A DNA stretch of 64,000 nucleotides, taken from positions 6,448,001 through 6,512,000 of the forward strand of contig OU015569.1 of the NCBI GenBank assembly GCA_907165135.1, written 5' to 3'. The DNA is from Oikopleura dioica. Taxonomy: Eukaryota > Chordata > Appendicularia > Copelata > Oikopleuridae. The position numbers and the translations under genes are program-made. The notes under the pieces are model-generated. The model was not told the DNA's origin and searched no databases. It worked only from the letters and a program-made list of their open reading frames with translations. Numbering within the stretch: the first letter of the stretch is position 1; each line of letters opens with the position of its first letter. This document shows, piece after piece, positions 41,052-52,928 of the stretch.

Positions 41052-41431
41052 ATGTTCAAGCTTGCCCGCGTCGCGTGTATTTTTGTCACGCTTTTCATTC
41101 CTTCAATTGTAAGTAAAACGGGAGAGAGTCTCGTCGAAGGCGATTATTCGCCCAGATCGTGCTTGGCAACCGTAAGTTGAAATGGTTTTGCAAATATTAT
41201 GTGATGTGTATCTTGATATTACCGTTCGTCTTTACATTACCATGGCGCAGACAATGCCAGGTTAATATTTGCTTTAATCGGTTCGTGACGAGCGCGATTT
41301 CTTTTTCCGAAAAAGCCAAAGGCCTACGCGCCCGCTCCCAGAACAGCCATTTTTTAATTCGGAATTTTTTTTATTTTTCGGTTTTTTAGCCGGCGCCAAC
41401 GGGTGCCATCAGCAAAAGCGCCCAAAAATAA
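41052..41431 (+). CDS. Possible small secreted peptide (two exons)
   Basis: ATG at 41052 opens a signal-peptide-like sequence (MFKLARVACIFVTLFIPSIV). The frame then runs through SKTGESLVEGDY to a GTAAG donor at 41172; an acceptor at 41388-41389 after a T-rich tract joins in phase to PAPTGAISKSAQK and a stop at 41431, giving about 54 residues. A second good donor lies at 41110, inside the exon, so the model is ambiguous. No family recognised. Confidence 0.3.
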
Positions 41432-42333
41432 AAGAGAGAGAGAGACAGAGATAATTTCGTTATTCGTCCATTTTTTTACTGTGACAGTAACTGAGTCAAT
41501 GCGGCGAGGCAAGATGCTGGCATTGCTGCCACTTCGCGAAATTCGCGCCTTCGGCAGCTCGACCGCATTTGCTCCAATGCATTTGATAACGCTCGACAAA
41601 TTCAAAGCCCAAACTAGTCCTGCTTCGTCTACTGCTGATCTTTAACTTGCAAGTTGCAACTCGTAATTGCAGTCATGGGCGAAGAAATAATAGCGTTCTT
41701 CAATCGCCGCAATTCGTGATTTCTAAGTTGCTTTTTCGTTGTTTTCGTTTTTTAAAAAGAGATTTTCGAAAAGAAAAAAAAAGAAGCGCAAAGACAAAAT
41801 TGCCAAAAATAGCGATTTTATTTTATTTGAACATTTAACATGCAAGAAAATAAGAAAGCAAAAGTGTCGAAGAAATGCCAATTACGGAAAACAATAAGCG
41901 ACCAGGAAAATTACGGAAATTATAAAAGTGGAAAAAATAAAGTTGCTGCTCAGAGTATGAAAATGAAAACAGTCAAAACGACAAGATGACGAAATGCATA
42001 AAATACGAAATAATACGAAATAAGTAGAAAAACGAGGGAAAAGAAACGGATAACTTCATTTGCGTCAAAATAAACTTAATAAGTTCATTCAATAAAAAAG
42101 AAATAGAAAAAATAACATAAAAGCGACTGAAAAAGACATTTTGAAATCAAACCCATAGATAAATCATTAAAAAAATTGGTAACGAGAATTGAAATATAAA
42201 GAGAAGATTGCTTCGCTGAAAGGTGGTTCTGCGGGACGTTATTTTTCGTCTACTTCAGAGAGCAAACGAATTCCAACGAGTGCGGGTTTCTTGTTGCGCT
42301 GTTTTCAGTTTCCTAAGGGTGCTCAATCGGCAG
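41432..42333. other. Intergenic, A-rich
   Basis: The plus strand is rich in AAAGAAA and AAATAAG words from about 41750 to 42200. No gene, RNA or repeat pair recognised. The small frames here are low-complexity. Confidence 0.4.
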
Positions 42334-42905
42334 CTAATAATTGCTTACTGTAGTACTCAACAAGATCTTGCGGAAACTCGCCTTAGAATTGGATGAGTCG
42401 TCCTCCGGTCTCTTGACAATGGGAACAGGGAACGACGGCGCTCTGCGGAAGTTGACATTATTCGCCTTTCGCCCCAAATGTTCCTCTATTATCGACACGG
42501 CTGTTGACGACGCAACCGTTGTTGAAAACACTTGTTCGCCGTTTTGCGTTGTCAAAATCGCCGGCGACACAAGGGAAACATTTTCTTTCACTTTAATGGT
42601 GTTCGAAAAGAATTACTTTCAAAATCAAAATTGTAAAAAGTTGTCGAACCTTGGCTGTTGGCATCAGAGTGCTCCGGAACTGATGCCGCTGGTCCACATC
42701 GTGATGAAAATTACCGAGAATAACTGAAGCACTTCGGTAAGTAAAAGTGTTATGTATACAGATCATTACCTGTGGTGACAAGGAGAAGAACAAGTGCAGA
42801 AAAGACGACCACAATAATTGTGTTCTTTGGCCTAAAAGGATCTTTGCTAAAAGCTCAATCCAGCATAGTTGAAGTATTAGCGAAGAACCTCTTCCTAGCA
42901 CTCAT
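42334..42905 (-). CDS. Small type II membrane protein, unknown
   Basis: From the ATG at 42903-42905: MSARK, a 43-nt intron, then SKDPFRPKNT and a strong signal-anchor TIIVVVFSALVLLLVTT, followed after another intron by a luminal segment HHDVDQRHQFRSTLMPTAK and a last exon of 80 residues (VSLVSPAILTTQNGEQV...) ending at 42334. The topology is that of Golgi type II proteins, but there is no catalytic domain. The last join is not canonical at GT-AG. No family recognised. Confidence 0.5.
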
Positions 42906-43279
42906 TTTTTTTTATCTCTTGTTTGGCATTTGCACGGAACCTCTTCGCGTCCGTCGCTTTTATTTCGACTTTTTCGCCGATAAGAAACAATGGGACCAGA
43001 CGGCTGTATGTCTCAGATCAACAAGCAGCAGCGCCACTCTAATCGAATTCTTTCAACCTAGGCGTGTTTCTCTTGCTCTCTGTTCCACTTTACAAAAGGT
43101 CTCAAGAAAAGGACAAGAAGAGCGATGGACGTTGACAGAATCAAAATTTTTGTTATCAAAGAAGAATAAAAAATATTTGTGATAGTACTTCTTGTTTAAG
43201 TTGCTCTCTATAAAATTCAATTTGAGATAAAAACAAACTATAGAAGGTCAGAAACAGTATTTATTAGTGAGAAGGTAGT

Positions 43280-44340
43280 TCAAACTTCAGTACATCCACA
43301 TTCCGGACACTGTCTGGCATTGAATCCCTCATTGGAGTATGTGTCGAAAGTCGCTTTAGCTAAATGTCCAGTTGTTGGCCAGTTTGGTCCCTTTTCTCCA
43401 TGCTAGAAAATAAGAGGTTTCATCATGGGAAGGCTACATATTATACCTCATTGCACCAGCCTTCTTTTCCATATGCAACACATGTGTCACCGCTGCTGTC
43501 TTCCCAGTTTTCTGGATTAGCCTAATCACAACAGAAATATTTGCTAAAAAGGTTGACTCTACCATGCAGCGTCTGCACATTCCATTTGAGCAATCTTCTG
43601 TCCGACGAAGATCTCGACATCTCGCAAGAAGGGTTACGTATATCTTGCCTATTGCGGATCTGTGCTTTCTCACAGACATTTTCGCGATCAAATGATAACC
43701 CTTTCCCACAGAAGTTATCGTCTTTGCAGACCTAGAAAAGCCACATTGTTTTTGAGAACATAGAAAATTGTTTTGACGCTAACCTTCAGACGGAATCTTG
43801 TGCAATCCGAAGAGCATGAGGACCATTCATTCCACGGACTCAATCGAGTCCATTTTTCATCAATTTTTTATAATTTTTCGGAGAACTATTTTTTAAATTG
43901 TGGACAATCCTTCTATTGCGCCTTATTTTTGTGTTGCATGCACGGACCTCTTTCTGGCTCTCCTCGTGGCAAATATCTTCCTTCGCACAAAACCGGACCC
44001 TTGTTTGACTACCTTCTTCACAAGATTTGTCACAGGCAGTCCATGTGCTCCAGTCTCCCTAATACTCTAAATTTTAGCGAAGAATGTTTTCCTTTCTACC
44101 ATGATAGGATAAATTCTATCTCCAACTCGAGTGTTCTCTTCATTAGTTATTTCTTGCTGGCACTCAGGATCATTGAATTGCTAAAGTTAAAAATATTTTT
44201 GAATCAAGGCGGTAAATGCTTTTTCTCACCCAGTATTCGTCCGAACAATCAACTTCGTAATCGTAAAACACGTCCGGAGTTCTTCCTCTAACTTCTAGCC
44301 CCGCGCTAACAAGCGGCACAGAAAATAAGAAAAGAAGCAT
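43280..44340 (-). CDS. Secreted protein with TSP1-type repeats and a Cys-rich C-terminus
   Basis: Signal peptide MLLFLFSVPLVSAG at the ATG 44338-44340, then an N-terminal region with DVFYDYEVDCSDEYW. TSP1 repeats follow: GDWSTWTACDKSCEEGSQTRVRFC, and a second with SPWNEWSSCSSDCTRFRLK, then VCKDDNFCGKG. The C-terminal exon has GDTCVAYGKEGWCNEHG and ends QCPECGCTEV. Introns are short GT-AG. The second TSP1 gene in this window, with much fewer repeats. The middle exons (43560-43620) are approximate. Confidence 0.65.
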
Positions 44341-44531
44341 GGAATTGTTTGACTGTCTTGTCTTATTAAAAAAGAAAGTTATTCATAACCGTTTTTCTGT
44401 ATTTGTTTGTTCATCAAGACAAACAAATAGAATTGACCACGAATGTAAATTCAAACGAAAGGCAGAACATTTATTATCGTTGAGTTTATTATTGCGTGTT
44501 ACTATTTTACAGAAAATGAGCAGAAATTTGT

Positions 44532-46397
44532 TCAGAAATTGAATTGATGGAAACGTTCGAATGTCGGATAACAGCTATCTTTTACTTTACCCTTCGCGGT
44601 TGCGGCTTCTCGTTTCTCAATGTGCCCAAGATAGTGATTTAAATAACCATCCAAATACTCGATGAGATTTTCACGGCCCCCTTTGCTATATAAATTCTAA
44701 AATTCAATGAAGATCATTTCTAAATGAAATTCGCTTACATCCTTCTCTTCTGGGTCTCTCTCCATATTATACAATTCTTTGGATTCTGGAACGTATTTGA
44801 ACTCTTTCTTGCGAAGGGAAACCACTGGTCCGTTCTTTGCGTGAGTCAAGACTGGAGTATGAATAAGTTGCTCGTTTGCTTGTCCAGTTTCCATGTAGTG
44901 GACAAGACTTCTGCTGTCAGGGGCTTCGTTACAGTCTTGAGGACGTTATGATTCTGATTCTTGCTTCGAAAATATGGACATTATTAAAATAGAAGAATGA
45001 ATAACGCTCCTAAATCATATCCGATCAGATCTGCGAGAGTGGCGTAGACATCAACGTATGAGACAGCAACCTTCGGGTCGTAAATGGTACTCGGCGCAAA
45101 ACGTCTGGGGTAGCGCCATAGGAATGGAGTTCTGTGACCAGCTTCTCCATTCCAGTTCTTTGCACCTGAAAGTTCAATTGTTCGATCCGGCAGGTCGAGA
45201 CGATGCTTTCAAAGGGCAAATTGTGTATTCTTTTAACCTATAGTATGGTTACTCAAATTAATTTAAGCCTTTCCTGAGAGTGGCCATATTTTTCCAAGAT
45301 TTTCCTCGCAGTTCCGTCGGCTCCATTGTCAGACATGAAGACAACAAGTGTATCGTCAGCGATATCGTAAGTTTCCAATCTGTCGAAAATTCGTCCAACG
45401 ATTTCGTCAGCCTCCATGATCATTTCTCCGAGCATTCCTGCCTCTGTCTGGTTTCTAAATCTAATCGGCGTGTTGAATGGTTTGTGTCCAGATCGCATTC
45501 CGTAGTAGATGAAAAATTCTTGCTCGTGGCTCTCATCAATGAACTGCTCCACTTTTGGAATCACCAGCTCGTCGAAAAGTCGAGTGTCATACGATTTCAT
45601 CGCGAGCTGCTGACCAGGAAAGTTGCAGTGAAAAAGTGGAAGTTCGCCGAATTCTCCTTCGAATTTGTCGGTTTGACGGATGTCACCCATGTATCCGCTC
45701 ACAGGGAACTCATTGCACTTGCCCGTGTTTGCATCGTAATTTGTTTTCTTTGTGTTTTCCTCTGGGTATGGCTGCTGGAGGATCCAGGTGTCGACTGGTT
45801 CGATTCCTTTTCCGTTTTCGTAGAATCCGCCTGGTTGACAACAAACAGAACTTTGCGTGAAGGAATAATCGTAGCTGTGATCAAGAGGACTGATACTTTG
45901 TATGTAGGTACCCGGCAAGTCGTTCGCAGGACGGAAGTTTCCCCAACTTTCCCCGTATTCCTTCATCTGTTCCATGAACTCTTTGTCAAGTCGTCTTGTT
46001 TCTCTTTCATCCTCGAGTGTCGCATTGAGATTCTTGATTTGAGACACAAGGGGTTGAAACTTCCCGAAAATACCCGTCTTGTAGCCAGATTTTTGAACAT
46101 TTCGCCGAGCTGTGGCTCTCCTAAGCCGATTTTCCGTGAAGGTGAATCTTCCATCGAGTATCGACCAGTCATGAGCATGTACCTACTTGGCGAACAACGG
46201 CTAGAGCCTGAGTGACCGTCAAGAAATTTCACTCCTTCGTTTCCGATTCTGTCGATATTAGGCGTGGGCACTTTTCCATCTTTGTTGTAGACTTGAAAGT
46301 CGCCGATTCCGAAGTCATCGCAGTTCAGCAAGATCACATTCGGCCGCCTTGTATTCTCTGCAATTGAAAGTGCCAAAAAACTCGAAAATAATTTCAT
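44532..46397 (-). CDS. Secreted/lysosomal sulfatase (arylsulfatase family)
   Basis: Hydrolyses sulfate esters. A signal peptide (MKLFSSFLALSIA) is followed by RRPNVILLNCDDFGIGD with the metal-binding Asp pair, then the formylglycine signature SRCSPSRYMLMTGRYS (the Cys becomes formylglycine). Downstream come ADDTLVVFMSDNGADG, NWNGEAGHRTPFLWRYP and the C-terminal segment ending RFHQFNF. Long exons (45253-46047) carry the core; the join near 46075 is unresolved since the two large frames are offset. Substrate not assignable; resembles arylsulfatase A/B or GALNS in layout. Confidence 0.8.
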
Positions 46398-46885
46398 TTT
46401 CTGTCTCTTTACGATTGAACGAGAAATGCGGATTTCTGGTGAACCTTTTGATTTATATGTGCGTGCTCTAAGTAGTATCCATGTTTGGTATGAAAATAGA
46501 CATTCTGGTTACCTCGAATGATGGACTTAGCATAAATAACGTGAGCGCCCGTTACGACTAACTAGTTATCAGTATTACGCGGAGAAATTTAGATGTCTAA
46601 AAGTAAAAGACTCTTCTTAGATTGAAAACAATCTAAAGATGTTTGCGAACATTTTTTTGAAAAAAAACAACTGTCAAAAGTAGAGTCGAAATTTTTTTGT
46701 CTTCTGCAGGCCAAGCGGATGTAAAAGCAACGCTGTTTTTAAAAGACGCAGAATGACCGAGTTTTTCGAATATATGCTTTCAAAAGCAAAGAGCTCATTT
46801 CATGTCGATTCCAAGAAGAAGGATGATGAGAACGGAATGTCGAAAAGGTTCGTACGAGCAAAAGCATTCCAAGAGAATCGAATAG

Positions 46886-47191
46886 ATGTCAACAACAGTC
46901 ATAGAGTCGGAATATCAATTCAGACCCTTGTTTCCTCCACCTCCGCCACCTTTCGATCTGAATAAAAACTACGTCGGCCAGGCGCACCGAACATTGAAGA
47001 GTAAACCGGCTGGTCCAGTCACACCACTTACCCGGAGCGTCACAACGAATTCTTTCGGGTGTCAACAAAAGAAGGATAAACCGATCACGCGTACTTTCGA
47101 CCTCATCAGCTGGCTGCGAAACAAGAAAAAGAACCCCTCGAAAAAAGTCAACGTCACGAAGTCAATGTTTGACCTCACTTCGGATTACTGA
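46886..47191 (+). CDS. Small proline-rich basic protein, unknown
   Basis: 101 codons from the ATG at 46886, which directly follows GAATAG, a splice-acceptor-like site. It has a polyproline run (PLFPPPPPPFDLNKN) near residue 15 and a basic Lys-rich end. An upstream frame with its own ATG at 46753 (MTEFFEYMLSKAKSSF) could be a 5' exon, but I find no in-phase GT-AG join. No family recognised. Confidence 0.4.
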   Translation: MSTTVIESEYQFRPLFPPPPPPFDLNKNYVGQAHRTLKSKPAGPVTPLTRSVTTNSFGCQQKKDKPITRTFDLISWLRNKKKNPSKKVNVTKSMFDLTSDY

Positions 47192-47410
47192 AATCTGATC
47201 CGAGTCTATTTTCTCCTGCAGACAAACATTTAGTCCAGAAAACAATACAAGCTTAAAAACATCTAATGAAAGAACAAACTTAGAGCATTTCTGCTTTAAA
47301 TTTGTCTTGGCTTTCATTACTGTTTTATATTTTATTTCCAATAATTTTATTCAGGGTTTATTGAAACAGAAGGAGCATTGCACGTTTTTTTTTATTTTAA
47401 ACAGGATTCG

Positions 47411-47868
47411 TCACATGTAGAACTTCCAGATAATGAACATGATCAAACTCGTCACTATCATGCCACCCCACAAGATGAGTCTATCCTAAAATTCAACAGC
47501 TTAGAATCTGAGGACCTGGCATAGCTGTACCTGATCAGCACGTTTGCCTATCAATCTGATGACAGTTTGAGACATTCCAAGTTGATTGGCGATATTTAAC
47601 ATTTTCTGTTTAACTCCTTTTAATTGCTCTCTCTGGCCAACGAGTCCGGCAAGACTGGACTCCGCGGCGTCGAGAATGTTGTCCATGTCTAGATTGATTT
47701 ATACAAAAAGTAAAAAAAAATGTAGGATTTACTTCTATTCGCAGAGCCCAAACGATCGTAATGAGCCCCTTCCATGTCCAGTGCCGTATCTTTTTGGAAT
47801 GAGTTGAATGAGCTTCTGTTCGGGTCTTGATACTCAAAAAGACGATCACGATCTCGATTGTAGGCCAT
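47411..47868 (-). CDS. Membrin-type Golgi Qb-SNARE (GOSR2-like), short N-terminus
   Basis: Mediates ER-Golgi membrane fusion. The Qb-SNARE motif is NMDNILDAAESSLAGLVGQ, then REQLKGVKQKMLNIANQLGM, TVIRLIGKRADQDR, and a C-terminal anchor LILWGGMIVTSLIMFIIW. These match the end of GOSR2 ([23 protein letters not shown]). Three exons; the ATG at 47866-47868 gives about 120 residues, while GOSR2 is about 210, so the Habc domain seems absent unless exons further upstream were missed. None is visible for 300 bp. An acceptor-like TTTTTGCAG precedes the ATG. Confidence 0.72.
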
Positions 47869-48720
47869 TTTGACTCTCAACTGCAAAAATGCGTGAATAA
47901 AATAAAATAAACAATTTGAAATTTATTTGAGACGAGTACGGGAAGTGAAGTGAAATTTGTGTCTAACTAAAGTAAAAAACAGCTGGAGACTGTGAATGTA
48001 CAATATATATTCGTAGTTATAACACACAATAGTAGATTATTTCTTCGATGGAAGGCACGTGATAGTACTAATTAGGCTTTAGTTTATTAGTAGCGCTAAT
48101 TAGTTAGTCGAACAAAAATTAAATAAATAAGTTGAAGTAGGTTAATGAAGTAATTTGGCGATGAACTTGAAAATGAACTGTTAATTACAATATTAAGAAA
48201 GTAAGAAAAATATTAAATTAACATGCAAATGTCGAACAATGGTCAGAAAGAAGCAACAAAAAAGAAACAAAACGCAACTTTCGAAATAAAGAAGGCCTCA
48301 GCGTTGAAAAGTATAATGAGAAAATGGAACTGTATGGAATAGGTAATACAGTAATTCGAGTGACGCTTTCTAATGCTGAAATATTAATGAAAAACACATT
48401 AGAAGGCTAAACTAACGCCCAAATGGCTCACTAATGCTCCGGATGCATCAGCGCAGTCACTTGGCGACGCTAGTAACGCCACGCTGAAGGTAACGATTGT
48501 AAAGGCAAGATCAATAGGTAAAAGGGCAACGGGCTTGAGCACCGTTCGCTCGAGCGCTAGTGGCAGAAACTTATCAGTGGTTCAGAATAGCCTCGCCACA
48601 GAATCCGATAAGTTTTTAGAAATAAAAAACACTGACAATAACGCTCGAAAAATGCTGCTCGTGGTTTTAGTATGAAAACTATGTTAATTAAGCTAAATTA
48701 AAAAATAAAAGTTTGTTAAC
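47869..48720. other. Intergenic, no gene seen
   Basis: AT-rich spacer of 850 bp with ATTAG/TTAAT words. Short TAATTAG-type repeats around 48060-48130 may be remnants of a repeat. No coding or RNA gene recognised. Confidence 0.4.
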
Positions 48721-51700
48721 TTAGGCGTCAGATCGCCGATGCGGCGGCTGGTACATCACGATTTCCCTTGCTGGGCGCCGTGAACGGTTGTCCGAAGGTT
48801 TGCGGTGATCTCCATTAGCTGACACGCCATCTTGTGGCTCTGAACATTCGGTTACTCGCTTTATGAACTGATTCGCTCACTTTTGTTATTCTTGAATGTA
48901 ACTTCGCGGTCGTAGTTGGATTCTTTCGGCTCTTGACGTTCTTGGCGGTCTTTTCGCCTATCGTTTTGACTTTTCTTTTTCTTGTTTCCACGGTGGTCGT
49001 GGTTGTCTTGAAAGCGCCGGTCGTCAGAAAGCAAGCTGGCTCCGAAATCCTATTTTCGGGATTAAATCGCTATTCATATGCAAAACGGCGCTGTTTTCTT
49101 TTTAAAAGACAAAGTAAAAATAATAACACATTATATGCTAATACATCATTATGATTATAAAAATCCCCTTCCTTTCCGCGAGGTAATCTTAAGTCTTCTC
49201 CCCACTGCTGGGACGGAACATGTTTATGCTCCTTTGACATGTTTTTGCCGTTTTGGGCTGTGCTATTATTGAAGTGGTTATCTTTCTTTTGCGAGTGTCG
49301 ACGCTGGAGATTGGGCGTTTTCTGCTGCTCAGACAGACCGTGAGTGTCAGAGCGGAAGTTGGATGATCTGTTGTTATCGGAAACTTGCCGCTCAAACTTT
49401 TGGCTTTGAGGTGGGTTGTTGTTGTTGTTTGGGTGGTACGAATTTCTTTGGCGGAAGCTTTGAAGTTTATTAGACTCGTCTTTAGATATTGACTTTTGCC
49501 TGAATAACGCGATTCACGAATATTCATTTGGAAAGTAAGTTACCTTAGGATACGCTGATCTGGCCCTTGAGACTTTGCGCGGCCTTGCCGCTTCTGACTT
49601 TGCTCGCGTCGATTGTTTCTTGAGCGTCCAGAGTTTTCTCTCGGACTGGAAAAGTCCTGGTCCAAGTAGTTAGTGTTGTGCGAAACTTCTCGGTCTCTAT
49701 GAGCTGATTGAGCACGGCGCTGATCTCGTTTTTTTGAGCTACTACGGCGGGATTTCTGTCGCTGAGAACGATTCTCTTCTTTTCCCGTGTCAAATTTTAC
49801 TAATGATCCCGGTGTTATTTTCAGTGGTGGTGTACAGTGCTTACCTTCCGTGGCAAATTTTACTCCAGACGAGCGCGTAGACTCACTGAGGCTTTCGCCG
49901 TCAGTAGAAGTCGTTCCATCATTCTTGGAAATGTGCCTCCCGTTGTTTGAGGAAGATTTTTCCGCATTGCTTTCGCGACGTTTTTGCTTATTCTTCTCTC
50001 TTTTTTCAAGGTTGTCCTGGTGCACTTTCTGCTGTTTCTCCCATCGAAGTCGGCCTCGTTTGAAGGCGAGATCATTTTCCATGAGCCAAGCAATTCTCTC
50101 ATCACCCTCCAAGTGACCTGGGACAATGACCCCGGGCGAAGGCTTATCGAACTCCTTCGAACGGACAAATTTATGGGAAACATAAAGACCAGTCTCTTGA
50201 GCGACAACCTTGAAAAATTCGTCAATCCGAATTTTTATAAAGCGCGGGTAGCGTTAGTGTGCCACTCGTCAATCAAAATACGCTGTTAATTTATTTATGA
50301 ATACCTTTGCGCGAAGCTGAGCCAGTTCCATGTCCTTGATCTGTTCTCGTCTACTAACTTCGTCGAGCTTTGCCACAAGTTTGTCCATCTCGGCCTTTTT
50401 GTTTTCCTTTTCTTCTTTGTCAGGCTCTGAAATTTGTACATCAAGGCCAATCGTGTCCGCAGCGTCTCGAAGAACACTTCGCCATGAATCCTCAAAAGCT
50501 GGATCATCTTTCCCCCAACGCTTCGTCACGTTTATCGTGATTGTTTTTGCAAGCTTTTCCAACTCCTCCTGGCCCATATCAAAATCTCCAAGTGCCACTT
50601 CATAGCATAGTTCTTTGACTGCTTGGAGTTTCACATCGGCCATGGTGACCCAGCTTGCTTCAGGTGCTTGGGACTTTAGAACGGTCAGAAACATGAAAAT
50701 TTAAAGAAAATCAGTTGTTTACAAATCAAGTTTGAGCTGACCATTACCTTAATCTCACCAGCGTCGAGCAGGCCCAGATTAGCAGTTTGACCAACCACGC
50801 CAGCAGTTTTCATTATCTTCTGAACTTGCTTCGCTTGCAGTCTATCTCTCAGCGCTTTAATTAGCCTCCAGCTCGTTTCTGCGGGATCGGTTTGCCCGTT
50901 TTCAGCCTTTTGTTTTTCGCGACGATAGGCCTTAAAGAAAAAGATAGCCACCCATTCGTGTCAAGGTGATTACCTCTTCTGCATAAGTAAGCAGTTGGCG
51001 CTCCATTTCTTGCTCCATATCGATCCCGGCCTCATCGAGCAACTCCTTTTGTGCTTGGTCCCAATCGAAGTGTATTTCCGATGCTGCTACAGAAGCCGTA
51101 TCAGAGACTATGTCAGAGCCGCCGATTGTGTCTTTCAGTGCTGTACCAGACGCAAAACGGAACACGTGCGTCTTTCCAAAAATGATTCGATCGCCGTGTT
51201 TAAGCTCGACGCCAGACTCAGCTACTCTGCGGCCATTAACAAAAAGATCTGCCTCGCCGACTGGCTTCAAAAGGTTCCCAGTAAATGATGCGTGTTCCTT
51301 TAACACATCGTCGCCCTCGAGAGTTATGTCTGCTTCAGTCGAGCTTCCCACTTTTGTGGTGGCACTGAGTAGGTACAACAAGCACTCGGAGAGTAAGGGA
51401 TCGGGGCACAGATTCACAAGATGCGGCTGTTTAGGCACACTAAGTCCAGCGCTTTTGCAAACACCAAGGTTCTCCATTTCAACGACTTTCTCCTCTATAA
51501 TCTTTTTGGAAAGATCTACTTTCTCATTCCAGTCCTTTTCTAACTCGCCAACGAGACGCTGGTTTTCTTGTAGCATGTCCTGTACTTCGGCAGAGTTTTC
51601 AACAATATCATCTTTCTTCTCACTCTCCATAAGAGCTTTTAGCTGGGTGATTTCACTCCTCAGCGCGTTAATCAGTTTCGTTGTTGGGTCTTCATTGATC

Positions 51701-52855
51701 ACAGCGTGGCACTGCACTTTCCTGGCGCGATCGGCCCATCGAAGCGTCGACAATGTTTCTTCAACAGAGTCGTCTGCTGGACTCACTGCAGCAAGAACCC
51801 ACGTCCGAGAGTTTCCGCCAAGAGAATCCTTCAGAAGCCAAGTCAACACAGATTCACGGTACGGGACGTGCTTTTTCTTCTCCGATAGCGCGTGTATGAC
51901 CTTGCCAAGAGTTGTGAGGGACTTATTGATCGCTCCTCCCTCTTTTAGCCGTGTTCCGACTGTCCCCGCTGAAGAGGATCTTTCCGAACCGGCTAAATCA
52001 ATTAGCGCGACTTTAGACTTCTTCTCAAAAACATTCACTCCATCTTCAGATTTCTATAATAATTATCGTCTTAAGACATTGCCAAACAACACTTTACTTA
52101 CCTTCTGTTTTATAAAAATCTGAAAGACCGCATGACTTCTTGACGAGCTCTGGTTCATATTCGTAGCCGCTACAGTTCGTGCAGCGTTGCCTGATAACAT
52201 GATTTGGAGCGCTTCTTCTGAGCTTGTTGCGGCCAGCTTTTTGAGCCCTTCTACGTACGGTCCTAATGCTGGATGTTCTCTGACTCGAAGGGGCTTGTCT
52301 GATTTCTTGCCAAGCAGATCTCGAACTTTCTCGCAGTAAATCTCCATGTACGAGACTTCTATTTCAGTCTGGATTCCTTCATTTTCATTCTTCGCGGCGA
52401 AATCATACAAGGACGAGGCAATCTGAGGAATGAGCCCCGGCTGCTTTCTGGACCCCATCATAGAAAACGACTTTCCAGCACCAGTTTGACCGTAGGCTGA
52501 AAACATAAGCTAAAAGAGTGAAGATTGTCGGAGTGAGTTACCCATGAGACAGCAGTTGTAGCCATCTAACGCGTGTTTCAGCAGTTCAGTGCCGATCGAT
52601 TCGTAAACGTTCTCTTGGGATGAGAACTCCTGCGACTTGTCGAATGACCAGAAACATTCGTCGAAAGAAAATGTCTTCGCTTCTTTGTCATTTGTCGCCG
52701 TGCATTTCACTCCTTCCACAGCTAGCGCGCATTTCGCTCCAATACTAACCAAGTTTACGTTATTGATGATGAAGAGGAAAAGCGAAATACCTTAATTCGC
52801 GCTTATTGAACGGCCGCACTCTGATCGACACTTTCACTGCTGAACTCGTTCCCAT
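48721..52855 (-). CDS. Kinesin-3 family motor protein with FHA domain
   Basis: Microtubule motor. [21 protein letters not shown] opens the motor domain, followed by the P-loop [15 protein letters not shown], Switch [12 protein letters not shown] and Switch [18 protein letters not shown] with [16 protein letters not shown]. After the neck coiled coil comes an FHA domain ([42 protein letters not shown]), typical of kinesin-3. The C-terminal half (from about 50400 to 48721) is a long charged, low-complexity tail rich in Arg, Ser, Asn and Gln. No PH domain is recognisable. The last exon ends [11 protein letters not shown]. It lies 73 bp downstream of the Urb2-like gene on the same strand. Confidence 0.85.
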
Positions 52856-52928
52856 TTTCTTTTATTCCATTCTATCTAAACAAGCGAAACATTAATCTTC
52901 CATTTGTCTGCAAAAATCATCATAATTC
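52856..52928 (-). promoter_or_regulatory. Intercistronic spacer with trans-splice-like acceptors
   Basis: The Urb2-like gene stops at 52929 and the kinesin ATG is at 52855. On the minus strand the 73-nt gap contains two acceptor-like sites, TTTTTGCAG and CTTGTTTAG, the latter about 20 nt from the ATG. This supports an operon processed by spliced-leader trans-splicing. Confidence 0.5.

Noticed and set aside
41403-42200. Plus frames in A-rich sequence
   Set aside because: Lys/Arg-rich products of A-rich sequence with no conservation signal by eye.
45280-46215. 311-codon plus-strand open frame
   Set aside because: Antisense of the sulfatase, which carries the CSPSR signature on the minus strand.
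51110-52123. 337-codon plus-strand open frame
   Set aside because: Exactly antisense to the kinesin motor and FHA domain exons; Ser/Arg-rich shadow with no motif.
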